DNA of 64,000 nucleotides from Actinomadura chibensis NBRC 106107 (GTDB lineage Bacteria; Actinomycetota; Actinomycetes; Streptosporangiales; Streptosporangiaceae): assembly GCF_001552135.1 (NCBI RefSeq), contig NZ_BCQP01000002.1, positions 62,001-126,000 of the forward strand, given 5' to 3'. Position 1 is the first letter of the stretch; each line of letters opens with the position of its first letter. The position numbers were made by a program, and so were the translations under genes. Shown piece by piece: positions 28,081-36,525 of the stretch. Below the pieces are notes generated by a model that was not told the origin of the DNA, searched no databases, and was given only the letters and a program-made list of their open reading frames with translations.

Positions 28081-28107
28081 GACGGAGCGGCCGGGGCCGA
28101 TGTGACA
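28081..28107 (-). promoter_or_regulatory. ECF41-type promoter of the sigma gene
   Basis: On the minus strand TGTCACA (28107-28101) and CGTC (28084-28081) are separated by 16 bases. This is the published ECF41 target pattern. The predicted start is about 27 nt before the sigma gene's ATG. Confidence 0.7.
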
Positions 28108-28115
28108 TCCGCCGG

Positions 28116-28907
28116 TCAGCCGCCCGCCGGCCGGGCGGCCGGGGTGGCGAACCCGTACTTGTTGAACAGCTCGCGGGCGTCCGGGGAGACCAGCCAGGAG
28201 AGGAACTCGTCCGTCTCCGCCGGGTGGCCGCCGTCCTTGATCGACGTGGCGGGGAAGGCGGCGGTGACGTTCAGCCGCGCCGGGATCGGGACGCTGCTCG
28301 CCGCCACGCCCGCCGAGGCGAGGTCGGTGACGTAGACGAGGCCCGCGTCCGCCTCGCCGGAGCGCACCCGGTCCAGGACGGCCCGCGCGCTGATCTCCTG
28401 CGAGCTCCACCGGACGGCCACGCCCGCCTTCGCGAGCACCTGCCGCGTGTAGCGGCCCACCGGGACCGACTCCGCGCCGACCGCCACCCGCAGGCCGGGC
28501 CGCGTGAGGTCGCGCAGGTCGCGGATGCCGCGCGGGTCGCCGGGCGCGACGGCGATGGTCATCGAGGTGAGCGCGACGACTCTGCGCTGCGGGCCGAGGT
28601 AGCGGCTCTCCTCGTCCAGGCTCGCGAGGTCCGTCGTCACGAGGACGTCGCCGGGCTCGTGGCGGGTCAGCCGGTTCGCGAGCTCGGGCGCCGCGCCGAA
28701 CTCCAGGCGCAGCCGGACGCCGGGGCGCTCCTGCGCGTAGGCCGTCCCGATCTCGCCGAACACCTCGGTCAGCGACGTGTTCGCGAGGACGGTCAGCGTC
28801 ACGGGCCCGGACGTCCCGCCGCAGCCCGCGCCGAGCAGCGGCACGGCCGCCAGCACGGCGAGCGGCACGCGGGCGCGGAGCCGCCGCCGTCGGGGGGAGT
28901 CGAGCAT
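28116..28907 (-). CDS. modA: Molybdate-type ABC substrate-binding lipoprotein, orphan
   Basis: A 263-residue lipoprotein: signal peptide ending in lipobox LGAGC near residue 29, then a ModA-like fold (VLANTSLTEVFGEIGTAYAQ, LEFGAAPELANRL, GEADAGLVYVTDLASAG, DEFLSWLVSPDARELFNKYGF). Residues typical of oxyanion binding (Ser and the later Tyr/Thr) are in place, but the exact anion cannot be told. No modB/modC permease or ATPase genes are nearby. It has no ribosome-binding site; TAGGAT (28921-28916, minus) lies eight bases before the ATG, and the spacer overlaps the palindrome ATGACGTCAT (28908-28917). Confidence 0.82.
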   Translation of the reverse strand: MLDSPRRRRLRARVPLAVLAAVPLLGAGCGGTSGPVTLTVLANTSLTEVFGEIGTAYAQERPGVRLRLEFGAAPELANRLTRHEPGDVLVTTDLASLDEESRYLGPQRRVVALTSMTIAVAPGDPRGIRDLRDLTRPGLRVAVGAESVPVGRYTRQVLAKAGVAVRWSSQEISARAVLDRVRSGEADAGLVYVTDLASAGVAASSVPIPARLNVTAAFPATSIKDGGHPAETDEFLSWLVSPDARELFNKYGFATPAARPAGG

Positions 28908-29087
28908 ATGACGTCATCCTAGGGTCGGGTCAGGCGCGCTCCCGGGATTGCGGCCAGCGTGTCAGCCGGCCGGTCCTCGGCCCTCGCGCCACGGCCGTTC
29001 CGGCCGGGTCCGCGGGACGCCGGAAAAGCGTCGGTGGGCGCGGCTAGGGTTTCCGGCAAGTGGAGATCCCGTCCCGGAGGCCCGAGA

Positions 29088-29780
29088 ATGTCGCTCGACC
29101 TGATGGAACTGCTGCCCGCCGACTGGCGGGAGCGGCTCGACCCCCTGCTCGACCCGCTCGGCACCGCCGCGCTGGCCGCGTTCGTCGAAGGGGAGTACGC
29201 GGAGCAGACCGTCTACCCGCCGCGGGACGACCTGTTCAGCGCGTTCCGGCACTGCCCGTACGACCGGGCCCGCGTCCTGATCCTCGGGCAGGACCCCTAC
29301 CACGGGCCCGGGCAGGCGCACGGGCTCAGCTTCAGCGTCCGCGACGGCGTGCGGCTGCCGCCGTCGCTGCGCAACATCTACAAGGAGCTCGCGACCGACC
29401 TGGAGGTCCCGGTCGCGACGTCCGGCGACCTCACCCGCTGGGCCGACCAGGGGGTGCTGCTGCTGAACGCGGTGCTGACCGTCCGCGCGGGCGACGCCGG
29501 CTCGCACGCGGGCAAGGGCTGGGAGGACTTCACCGACGCCGCGATCCGCGCGCTGAACGACAAGACCGAGCGGGTGGTGTTCGTGCTGTGGGGCGCCTAC
29601 GCCCGCAAGAAGGCCCGGCTGATCACGGGCCCGCAGCACACCGTGATCGAGTCGGCGCATCCGAGCCCGCTCAGCGCCAAGAAGTTCTTCGGGACGCGCC
29701 CGTTCAGCGCCGTCAACAAGGCCCTCGTCGACGCCGGGCTCCCGGAGATCGACTGGGGCGCGGCGGCGCGGGCCGACTGA
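29088..29780 (+). CDS. ung: Uracil-DNA glycosylase
   Basis: Family-1 UDG, which removes uracil from DNA. The 230-residue protein has the water-activating loop GQDPYHGPGQAHGLSFSV with Asp69, LLLNAVLTVR, and the leucine-loop HPSPLSAKKFFG. The ATG at 29088 has CGGAGG about eight bases upstream; the frame extends further 5' without protein-like sequence. It is not in an obvious operon. Confidence 0.96.
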   Translation: MSLDLMELLPADWRERLDPLLDPLGTAALAAFVEGEYAEQTVYPPRDDLFSAFRHCPYDRARVLILGQDPYHGPGQAHGLSFSVRDGVRLPPSLRNIYKELATDLEVPVATSGDLTRWADQGVLLLNAVLTVRAGDAGSHAGKGWEDFTDAAIRALNDKTERVVFVLWGAYARKKARLITGPQHTVIESAHPSPLSAKKFFGTRPFSAVNKALVDAGLPEIDWGAAARAD

Positions 29781-29867
29781 CCGCGTAGCCCGCGCGGGGG
29801 AGGGGCCGCGCCGGATTCCCCCCGCGGCGGGAAGAGCCGCCCGCCGGGTCTCCGCCATCGTCGGGGC

Positions 29868-30884
29868 ATGACCGTTTCAGCTCTGCCGCCCGTCCGGCGG
29901 GTGTCCGCCGCGCCCGGCTCGCCCGGACGCCTCCGGCTGGCCGTGTGCGCGGCGACCGTCGCGGCGTGCGTCCCGTACCTGTCCATCAAGGCCGCGTGGC
30001 TGTCCGGCAGCACGGTCGGGTGGAACGACGCGGACGCCGCCCGGGAGTCGGCCCTCTACGTGGGCAACGCGATCAGCCTGGCCATGGACGCGACGGCCGT
30101 GCTGGTCGCGCTCGCGTTCACGTTCCCGTGGGGACGGCGCGTCCCGGCGTGGCTGGTGCTCGTCCCGATGTGGGTCGCCGCCGGGCTGCTCGCGCCGATC
30201 GCGCTGGCCGTGCCGCTCGGGTCCGTGCTGCAGGTGCTGTTCTCCTCGCAGCCGCTGGTCGAGCCCGGCGGCGCGCTCCAGGGGTGGGTGTACGGCGTCG
30301 TGTACACCGGCTTCACCCTGCAGGGGGCCGGGCTGGTCACGGCGTTCGTCCTGTACGCCCGCGACCGGTGGGCGTTCGTGTTCGCCGTCCGCGCCGAGGA
30401 CGTCCCCAGGGGCGCGACGCACCGGCTCCAGGTCCTGCTGGCCCGGACGGCGGCCGTGTTCGCCGCGCTGTTCGCGGCCGTCCACCTGTTCTGGGCGTTC
30501 GGCGGGACGGCCGGCCTCATCGCGGAGGAGCACCTGAGCCGGGGCCCGGCCAGGCAGACCGTCGACGGCGTGATGGGCCTGCTGGCGCTGGTCGGCGCCG
30601 CCGCGCTGCTGGCGCTCGTCGGACGCGCGCGAAGGTTCGCCGTCCCGCTGGCGGGGGCGTGGGTCGGGGCGGCCGCCACGTTCTCCTGGTCGCTCTACCT
30701 GCTGATCGTGACGGTCGCCCAGCCGGGCCACCTCGGCGCGCACTCGACGGCGGCGGTCAACCTGACGCTGCTGTGCGGCGTCCTGGCCGGGCTGCTGATG
30801 GGGGTGACGGGGGCCGTCCTGCTCGCCGAACTCGCCGAGCGGGACGCTCAGATCGCCAGCCCGACGGCGAGCAGTACGCCGTAG
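29868..30884 (+). CDS. Hypothetical membrane protein, about nine transmembrane segments
   Basis: A 338-residue strongly hydrophobic protein with roughly nine membrane segments starting at residue 25, short loops and no recognisable catalytic motif. A conserved-looking charged stretch, YARDRWAFVFAVRAEDVPRG, lies between segments five and six. I do not recognise the family. Its 3' end overlaps the converging menA gene by 37 bp. The start ATG lacks a strong ribosome-binding site. Confidence 0.75.
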   Translation: MTVSALPPVRRVSAAPGSPGRLRLAVCAATVAACVPYLSIKAAWLSGSTVGWNDADAARESALYVGNAISLAMDATAVLVALAFTFPWGRRVPAWLVLVPMWVAAGLLAPIALAVPLGSVLQVLFSSQPLVEPGGALQGWVYGVVYTGFTLQGAGLVTAFVLYARDRWAFVFAVRAEDVPRGATHRLQVLLARTAAVFAALFAAVHLFWAFGGTAGLIAEEHLSRGPARQTVDGVMGLLALVGAAALLALVGRARRFAVPLAGAWVGAAATFSWSLYLLIVTVAQPGHLGAHSTAAVNLTLLCGVLAGLLMGVTGAVLLAELAERDAQIASPTASSTP

Positions 30885-31714
30885 GCGATCTGGAGCCGGC
30901 CGGTCTCGCCCAGCACGGGGATCAGGGCGGGGCCGGTCGCGCCGTTCAGCACCTTCTGCGTCGGCGGCAGCGACAGCGGCGCGGAGAGCAGCGCGATCAG
31001 CGCCCACGGGTGCGGGGCGGCGAGCACCAGCACGACCATGAACGGCAGCGCGGTGCACGCCGCGTACAGGATCCGGGTCCAGCGGTCGCCGAGGACGACG
31101 GCGAGCGTCCGCTTGCCCGCCTCCCGGTCGGTCGGGATGTCGCGCAGGTTGTTCGCGACGAGCAGCCCGCAGGCCAGCATCCCGATCGGGACGGCCGCCG
31201 CCCACGCCTCCCACGGCAGGCCCTCGACCTGCACGTAGACCGTCCCGACGACGGCGACGAGGCCGAAGAACACGAACACCGACACCTCGCCGAGCGCCCG
31301 GTACCCGTACGGCGTCTTCCCGCCCGTGTAGAACCAGGCGGCGAGGATCGCGCAGGCGCCGACGAGCAGCAGCCACCAGGTCGTCACGGCGGCGAGGACG
31401 AGTCCGGCGACGGCGGCGGCGAGGAAGCAGCCGAGCGCGGCGGCGAGCACCTGGCGCGGCGGCGCGACCTTCGACCCGACGAGCCGCAGCGGGCCGACGC
31501 GCTCCTCGTCGGTGCCGCGGACGCCGTCGCTGTAGTCGTTGGAGAAGTTCACCCCGATCTGCAGGACGAGCGCCACGGCCGCGGCGAGCAGGGCGCGCCA
31601 CCAGACGGCGCCGCCCTCGCCCGCGGCGACGCCGGTTCCGACGACGACGGGGACGAGGGACGCGGGCAGGGTGCGGGGCCGCGCTCCGGCGACCCATTGG
31701 GACAGCGTGGCCAC
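30848..31714 (-). CDS. menA: 1,4-dihydroxy-2-naphthoate polyprenyltransferase
   Basis: MenA attaches the isoprenoid chain in menaquinone synthesis. The 288-residue UbiA-fold protein starts MATLSQWVAGARPRTLPASL and carries the Mg-diphosphate motif NFSNDYSDGVRGTDEERVGP and the second motif NNLRDIPTDREAGKRTL, with eight or nine membrane segments. I take the GTG at 31714 because it matches the family N-terminus; the frame extends to 31780 without typical sequence and would overlap the MFS gene. Other men genes are not in the window. Confidence 0.88.
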   Translation of the reverse strand: MATLSQWVAGARPRTLPASLVPVVVGTGVAAGEGGAVWWRALLAAAVALVLQIGVNFSNDYSDGVRGTDEERVGPLRLVGSKVAPPRQVLAAALGCFLAAAVAGLVLAAVTTWWLLLVGACAILAAWFYTGGKTPYGYRALGEVSVFVFFGLVAVVGTVYVQVEGLPWEAWAAAVPIGMLACGLLVANNLRDIPTDREAGKRTLAVVLGDRWTRILYAACTALPFMVVLVLAAPHPWALIALLSAPLSLPPTQKVLNGATGPALIPVLGETGRLQIAYGVLLAVGLAI

Positions 31715-31748
31715 AGTTACCGCTCGTTCTCGTGGGGCGACAGGGGGA

Positions 31749-33404
31749 CTATCCCTTCGATTCTTCCGGATGAAGATCACCGCTCGGACGCAGCCGCAGC
31801 GACATCGCGAGGCCGAGCGCGAGGATCGCGGCGGTGGTCAGGGCGGCGTTCCTCGTCGCGGCGGCGAGGCTCGCGTCCGCGGCGCGGGCCTCGGCGGCGC
31901 GCGCGGGCGCCGCGTGCAGCTCGCGCCCGTAGGTCCCGGCGCTCTCGCGCAGCTCGTGGGCGACGGCGGCGCGCCGCTCGGGCGGCAGCGCGGACCCCGA
32001 CAGCCGGTCGGCCATCGCGTGCCCGAGGCTCGTGGCGAAGACCGTCCCGATGGCGGCGATGCCGAGCGCGGCGCCGACCTGGCGGGCGGTGGACTGCGTC
32101 CCGGCCGCCTGCCCCGCCCGCTCCGCCGGGACGTCCGCCAGCGACACGTTCGTGAGCTGCGCGGACGTCAGCCCGAGGCCGAGCCCGTAGAGCAGCATCC
32201 AGGGCGCGAGCCCGAGCCCGCCGGTGGAGGCCGACACGGTCGCCGCGAGCCCGAGGACGGCGGCGACCTCCAGCGCCATCCCGATCCGCACGACCCGGTG
32301 CGGGCCGCGCCGGTTGGCGAGCCGTCCCGCGTACCCGCCGGACACGAACGAGCCGAGCGCGAGCGGCAGGATCGCGAGGCTGATCTGCAGCGGGTTCGTC
32401 CCGTGGACGCCGAGCAGGAACAGCGGCAGGACGAACAGCAGCCCCAGCTCGCCGACGTTGATCAGCGCGGCCGCGAGGTTGCCGCGCCGGAAGTTCGGGA
32501 CGCGCCACAGGTCCAGGTCGAGCATCACCGGGCGGCCGGCCGCCGCCCGCGCCCGCTCGACGACAACCAGCGCCGCGAGCAGCACCGCGCCGAGCGCGAG
32601 CACGACCGGCACCGGCGACAGCCCGGACGCGGGCCAGTCGAACCCGGCGACCGAGAACGGGCGGGTCGCCGCCCACCAGCCGTACGTCTGGCCCTCGATG
32701 ATCCCGGCCACCAGCGCGCCGAGCCCGAGCGCCGACAGCGCGCCGCCCGTCCAGTCGATCTCGTGCCGCGCGGGGCCGCCCGCCCGCGCGCGCCGGGTCT
32801 CCGGCATGAACCGCAGCGCCCCCGCGACCAGCAGCGCGCCGAGCGGCAGGTTGACCCCGAACGCCCAGCGCCAGCCGCCGCCGGTGGCGAGCGCGCCGCC
32901 CGCGAGCGGCCCGAGCGCGGCCATGCCGCTGATCATCGAACCCCAGATCCCGAACGCGACGGCGCGGTCCCGCCCGGTGAACACGGCGTTCAGCGTGGAC
33001 AGCGTGGCGGGCATGACCATGGCCCCGCCGACGCCCTGCCCGGCGCGCGCCGCGACCAGCGCCGCGCCGCTCCCGGCGAGCGCGGCGGCGACGCTCGCCG
33101 CCGCGAAGACCGCGACGCCGAGGACGAACATCCGGCGCCGTCCGAACAGGTCGCCCGCGCGCCCGAACGGGATCAGCAGCGCGGCGAAGACCAGCGCGTA
33201 CACCGAGGTGACCCATTCCGCGTCCGTGGTCGTGAGGCCGAGGTCGGCGACGATCCGCGGGGTCAGGACGCCGACGATCGTCGCGTCCACGACGATCAGC
33301 GAGACGCCGAGGCTGATCACCGCCATGGCGAGCCAGCGGCGGCGCCCGGCGGGCGGATCCGCCACGGCGGGAGGCGGTGGGGTCAGGGAGGTGGACTCGG
33401 GCAC
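31749..33404 (-). CDS. MFS drug-resistance-type transporter (DHA2, 14 segments)
   Basis: A 551-residue major facilitator of the EmrB/QacA type. Motif A is GRAGDLFGRRRMFV after the second segment, motif C-like AARAGQGVGGAMVMPATLS follows, and about 14 membrane segments are visible. Such proteins export hydrophobic compounds with protons; the substrate is unknown. The long loop between segments 13 and 14 (ERRAAVAHELRESAGTYGREL) is hydrophilic. The start is GTG. It is upstream of menA on the same strand, 34 bp away. Confidence 0.88.
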   Translation of the reverse strand: MPESTSLTPPPPAVADPPAGRRRWLAMAVISLGVSLIVVDATIVGVLTPRIVADLGLTTTDAEWVTSVYALVFAALLIPFGRAGDLFGRRRMFVLGVAVFAAASVAAALAGSGAALVAARAGQGVGGAMVMPATLSTLNAVFTGRDRAVAFGIWGSMISGMAALGPLAGGALATGGGWRWAFGVNLPLGALLVAGALRFMPETRRARAGGPARHEIDWTGGALSALGLGALVAGIIEGQTYGWWAATRPFSVAGFDWPASGLSPVPVVLALGAVLLAALVVVERARAAAGRPVMLDLDLWRVPNFRRGNLAAALINVGELGLLFVLPLFLLGVHGTNPLQISLAILPLALGSFVSGGYAGRLANRRGPHRVVRIGMALEVAAVLGLAATVSASTGGLGLAPWMLLYGLGLGLTSAQLTNVSLADVPAERAGQAAGTQSTARQVGAALGIAAIGTVFATSLGHAMADRLSGSALPPERRAAVAHELRESAGTYGRELHAAPARAAEARAADASLAAATRNAALTTAAILALGLAMSLRLRPSGDLHPEESKG

Positions 33405-33465
33405 GGCTTCAAAGATATGGCCGGTCGCGAAGGGGTCGGCACCGCCCCCCGGCTCAGCCCCCGGC

Positions 33466-34020
33466 TCAGCCCCCGGCGTCGTGGGCGCTGATATCCGTGT
33501 GCAGGCGGATCTGCCGGACCGGCTCGCCCATGTCGAGGGTGCGGGCCGTCCCGTCCGGGGCCCATCCGGCCGAGCCGAGGAACGTCCGGGTCACGTCGTC
33601 GGCCTCGAAGACCCAGCTCGTGAGGACGGTGAAGCCGTCCTCGCGGAGGAGGTCGGCGGTCGCGGCGAGCAGCCTGCTGCCGTGCCCGGCGCGGGTGTGC
33701 GCCGGGTCGACCAGCAGCGTGATCAGCTCGGCGGCGGAGCCGGGGTCGAGGTCGGCGTCCTCGGCGGGCCCGTGCGCGGCGAACCCGACGACGAGGTCGG
33801 AGGCGACCGCGACGAGCAGCCGGTGCCGCGGCGACGGCGGCGCGGTCGCGGCCTCGGCCCACCGGTCCCGCCACACCTCCACGGCGGCGGGCCCGGTCAC
33901 CTCGGCGAGGACGGCCGCGGGCAGCAGGTCGCGGTAGCCGTGCCGCCACGCCCGCACCTGGATGCCGGCGACGGCGGCCGCGTCGGCCCGCCGGGCGGGC
34001 CGGACGCCCACGTCGGCCAT
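33466..34020 (-). CDS. GNAT family N-acetyltransferase
   Basis: A 184-residue GNAT protein: RPARRADAAAVAGIQVRAWRHGYRDLLP, the core ELITLLVDPAHTRAGHGSRLLAATADLL with an acetyl-CoA loop (TRAGHGSRL in place of RGxGxGxxL), and FLGSAGWAPDG near the end. The ATG at 34020 is set by GAGGAGAGGA eight bases upstream. A 12-bp tandem duplication at the 3' end (33451-33474) creates a second in-frame stop. Substrate unknown. Confidence 0.85.
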   Translation of the reverse strand: MADVGVRPARRADAAAVAGIQVRAWRHGYRDLLPAAVLAEVTGPAAVEVWRDRWAEAATAPPSPRHRLLVAVASDLVVGFAAHGPAEDADLDPGSAAELITLLVDPAHTRAGHGSRLLAATADLLREDGFTVLTSWVFEADDVTRTFLGSAGWAPDGTARTLDMGEPVRQIRLHTDISAHDAGG

Positions 34021-34066
34021 GGCCCCGTCCTCTCCTCGACGACTCTCGGTGATCTCCGCGCTCACC

Positions 34067-34618
34067 CTAGCGAGCGGCGGGCCGGCGGCGCGCCCGGTAG
34101 GCCCGCGTCTTGGTGCGGTTCCCGCAGACGCGCATCGAGCACCAGGACCGCGACCGGTTCTTGGACGTGTCGAGGAACGCCCAGCGGCAGGTGTCCTCCT
34201 GGCAGACCTTGAGGCGGGGCCACGTCCCGGCGGCGGCCGCGTCCATGATCGCGGCGGCGAGGCGGGCGAGCCCGGCGGCGGCCGTCCCGGGCGGGTCGAG
34301 CGGGACGAGTTCGGGCCGCGCCCCCGCCAGCGTGATCCGCAGGGGGAGGGCGGCGAGCGCGTCGTCCAGCTCCTCGGGGAGGTCGGCCTCGCGCGGGCCG
34401 TGGTGCCCGGCCATGGCCTCGCGCAGCCCCTCCCGCAGTGTGACCGCCGTGTGCAGGTCGGCCGCCGTGGCGGCGGCGCCGTCCGGGACGAGCCCGCGTC
34501 CGGCGAGCCACGCGCCGAGGTCGGCGGGCGTCGCCAGCCGGTCGTCGCCGTCCTCGACGTTGAGCGTGTTGACGAAGTCCGCCAGCAGCAGCGCGGGGTC
34601 GTCCTGAGCGCCGGTCAT
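34067..34618 (-). CDS. CGNR zinc-finger (ABATE domain) regulator
   Basis: A 183-residue protein with an N-terminal ABATE-like domain (LLLADFVNTLNVEDGDDRLATPADLGAWL) and a C-terminal CGNR zinc finger: CQEDTCRWAFLDTSKNRSR followed by WCSMRVCGNRTK, supplying four Cys. These proteins are presumed stress-linked transcription regulators. The ATG has AGGAGG six bases upstream, and TAGACT (34649-34644, minus) is a good -10. It is divergent from the VOC gene and may control it. Confidence 0.88.
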   Translation of the reverse strand: MTGAQDDPALLLADFVNTLNVEDGDDRLATPADLGAWLAGRGLVPDGAAATAADLHTAVTLREGLREAMAGHHGPREADLPEELDDALAALPLRITLAGARPELVPLDPPGTAAAGLARLAAAIMDAAAAGTWPRLKVCQEDTCRWAFLDTSKNRSRSWCSMRVCGNRTKTRAYRARRRPAAR

Positions 34619-34683
34619 CGCGCCTCCTGCCTGTCCGTCGCGGAGTCTACCAACCGGCGACACCGTCTTTCCGTTTTCACTGG

Positions 34684-34725
34684 TTGCACGTCGCGCGACA
34701 CCGGCGTTAGGCTTTGGCCGGTGTC
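34684..34725 (+). promoter_or_regulatory. VOC gene promoter with dyad over the -10 box
   Basis: TTGCAC (34684-34689) and TAGGCT (34708-34713) with an 18-bp spacer form a good promoter. GACACCGGC (34697-34705) and GCCGGTGTC (34717-34725) are a perfect inverted repeat flanking the -10, ideal for repression. The dyad lies 20 bp before the VOC ATG. Confidence 0.65.
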
Positions 34726-34744
34726 AATCCACGGAAGGGACGCG

Positions 34745-35107
34745 ATGACCGACATCACCCCCAAGGTCACGACGCTTGTGATCGACTGCGCCGACCCCGA
34801 CGTCATGGCCGCCTTCTGGGGAGGGCTCCTCGGGATGAAGCCGACCGGGCGCGAAGAGGGCTGGCTCGACCTGGAACCCCTTGCGGGCAACGGCCCGGTG
34901 CTGGCGTTCCAGCGCGTCCCGGAGGGCAAGACGGCCAAGAACCGGCTCCACCTCGACCTGGACGTCCCCGACATCCACGCGGCGGGGGCGCGGGCCCGGC
35001 GGCTCGGCGCGACGCCCGCTGGCGAGCCGATGGGCGACCCGCGCACGCCCTTCCAGGTCTGGCACGACCCGGAGGGCAACGAGTTCTGCTTCTGCACCGC
35101 CCGCTGA
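34745..35107 (+). CDS. VOC (glyoxalase/bleomycin-resistance) family protein
   Basis: A 120-residue vicinal-oxygen-chelate protein made of two babbb modules: TTLVIDCADPDVMAAFWGGLLGMKP, LHLDLDVPDIHAAGARARRLGA, and VWHDPEGNEFCFC. His and Glu residues for a metal site are in the expected places. The family includes glyoxalases, dioxygenases and drug-binding proteins; function here unknown. AAGGGA precedes the ATG. It is divergent from the CGNR regulator and converges on the MocR gene. Confidence 0.85.
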   Translation: MTDITPKVTTLVIDCADPDVMAAFWGGLLGMKPTGREEGWLDLEPLAGNGPVLAFQRVPEGKTAKNRLHLDLDVPDIHAAGARARRLGATPAGEPMGDPRTPFQVWHDPEGNEFCFCTAR

Positions 35108-35117
35108 CGCGGACCGC

Positions 35118-36509
35118 TCAATCGGGGAGGACGGCGGCGAGCCGCCGCACGCCCTCGGCCAGCTCCGCCGCCGAGGCGGCCGTCCCGTAGCTGATCCGCA
35201 GGTGCGGGGCGGGGGCCTCGGCGGGGAAGAACGGCCGTCCCGCGCTGACGAGGACGCCGCCGCGCAGCGCAGCCTCGGCGACGGCGGTGTCGTCGAGCCC
35301 GTCCGGCAGCCGGACCCACAGGTGCAGCCCGCCGCCCGGACGGCTCGCCCGCAGCCCCGGCAGGTCGCGGGCGAACGCGGCGAGGGTCGCGTCGCGGCGC
35401 TCGCGCAGCGCCGCCCGGACGGCCCGCAGGTGCCGCGCCCAGCCGGGCGAGCTGACGAGTTCGAGCAGCGTCTCCTGCAGCGGCCTGGCCGGGAAGAACT
35501 CCTCGACGAGCTGGGTCGCGCGGATCCGCGCGGCGGCCGGGCCGCGGGCGATCACCGCGGCGACGCGCAGGCTCGGCGCGGTCGCCTTGGTCAGCGACGC
35601 GATGTGCACGACGCGGCCCTCGCCGTCCCGCGCGACGAGCGGCGGCGGGGGAGCGGCGACGCCGAGGTGGCGGGCGAAGTCGTCCTCGATCACGAACGCG
35701 CCCGCCGCGCGGGCCACGTCCAGCACCTGGGCGCGGCGCTCCTCGCTCAGCACCGCTCCCGTCGGGTTGTGGAAGGTCGGCTGGGTGTAGAGGGCGCGGG
35801 CCCCGCTCAGCGCGAACGCCTCGGCGAGCAGGTCGGGGCGGACGCCGTCCGCGTCCACCGGGACGGGCACCGGGTGCAGCCCGCTCGCCCGCGCGACGGC
35901 GAGCGCGCCGAGGTAGGTCGGCGACTCGACCAGCAGCGGCGCGCCCGGCGGGAGCAGCGCCCGCAGCACGGTCGTGAGCGACTGCTGCCCGCCGCTCGTG
36001 ATCACCACGTCGGCGGGGGAGACGGCGCCGCCGACCGTCCGGGCGAACCAGGCGCGCAGCTCGGGCAGGCCGCCGAGCGCGGGCATGTCCCAGGCGTCCG
36101 GCCGCCGGGCGGCCCGCGCCGCCGCCGTCGCGAGCGCCCGCGCCGGCTGGAGCGACGGGTGCAGGTAGCCGCCGCTGAGCGCGACGACGCCCTCCGGGGC
36201 CGGGGTGAGCAGCCACGACACGCCGGACGGATCGACGGCGCGGTCGCCGAGGGTCACCGCCTGCCAGCCGAAGTCGGCCGGCTCCGGCGCGGCGGCCGGA
36301 CGCTCCGCCGCGAACGCGCCGCTGCCGGGCCGCGTCACGATGAGCCCCTCGGCGGCGAGCTGCCCGAGCGCCCGCGACACCGTCACCGGGCTGACCCGGT
36401 GCCGCTCGACCAGCGCCCGGCTCGACGGGAGGCGCTCGCCCGGCCCCATCCGGCGGACGTCGCCGCGCAGCGCGTCGGCCAGCGCCGCCACACTGCTATC
36501 CTTTTTCAT
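35118..36509 (-). CDS. MocR-type regulator: GntR wHTH fused to PLP aminotransferase fold
   Basis: A 463-residue MocR/PdxR-type protein. Residues 1-75 are a GntR winged helix (GERLPSSRALVERHRVSPVTVSRALGQLAAEGLI). Residues 110-460 are a fold-type-I aminotransferase domain (TSGGQQSLTTVLRALL, YTQPTFHNPTGAVLS), with the PLP lysine expected in SLTKATAPSLR. Such factors sense PLP or amino compounds and control the gene beside them. The ATG at 36509 is used; the TTG three codons earlier lies in the operator. Its start codon shares CATG with the divergent EamA gene. Confidence 0.92.
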   Translation of the reverse strand: MKKDSSVAALADALRGDVRRMGPGERLPSSRALVERHRVSPVTVSRALGQLAAEGLIVTRPGSGAFAAERPAAAPEPADFGWQAVTLGDRAVDPSGVSWLLTPAPEGVVALSGGYLHPSLQPARALATAAARAARRPDAWDMPALGGLPELRAWFARTVGGAVSPADVVITSGGQQSLTTVLRALLPPGAPLLVESPTYLGALAVARASGLHPVPVPVDADGVRPDLLAEAFALSGARALYTQPTFHNPTGAVLSEERRAQVLDVARAAGAFVIEDDFARHLGVAAPPPPLVARDGEGRVVHIASLTKATAPSLRVAAVIARGPAAARIRATQLVEEFFPARPLQETLLELVSSPGWARHLRAVRAALRERRDATLAAFARDLPGLRASRPGGGLHLWVRLPDGLDDTAVAEAALRGGVLVSAGRPFFPAEAPAPHLRISYGTAASAAELAEGVRRLAAVLPD

Positions 36510-36525
36510 GAAGGCCAAGGATAGC
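36495..36525. promoter_or_regulatory. Shared divergent promoter and operator of mocR and eamA
   Basis: GCTATCCTT (36495-36503) and AAGGATAGC (36517-36525) form a 9-bp inverted repeat. Each arm contains TATCCT, positioned 5 nt (plus strand) and 8 nt (minus strand) before the respective ATG, so it also serves as the -10 box of each gene. Both starts are in CATG at 36507-36510, and neither has a ribosome-binding site. Confidence 0.65.

Noticed and set aside
28048-28115. modA and sigJ as one operon
   Set aside because: A matching ECF41 promoter lies in the 68-bp gap, so the sigma gene has its own start; read-through remains possible.
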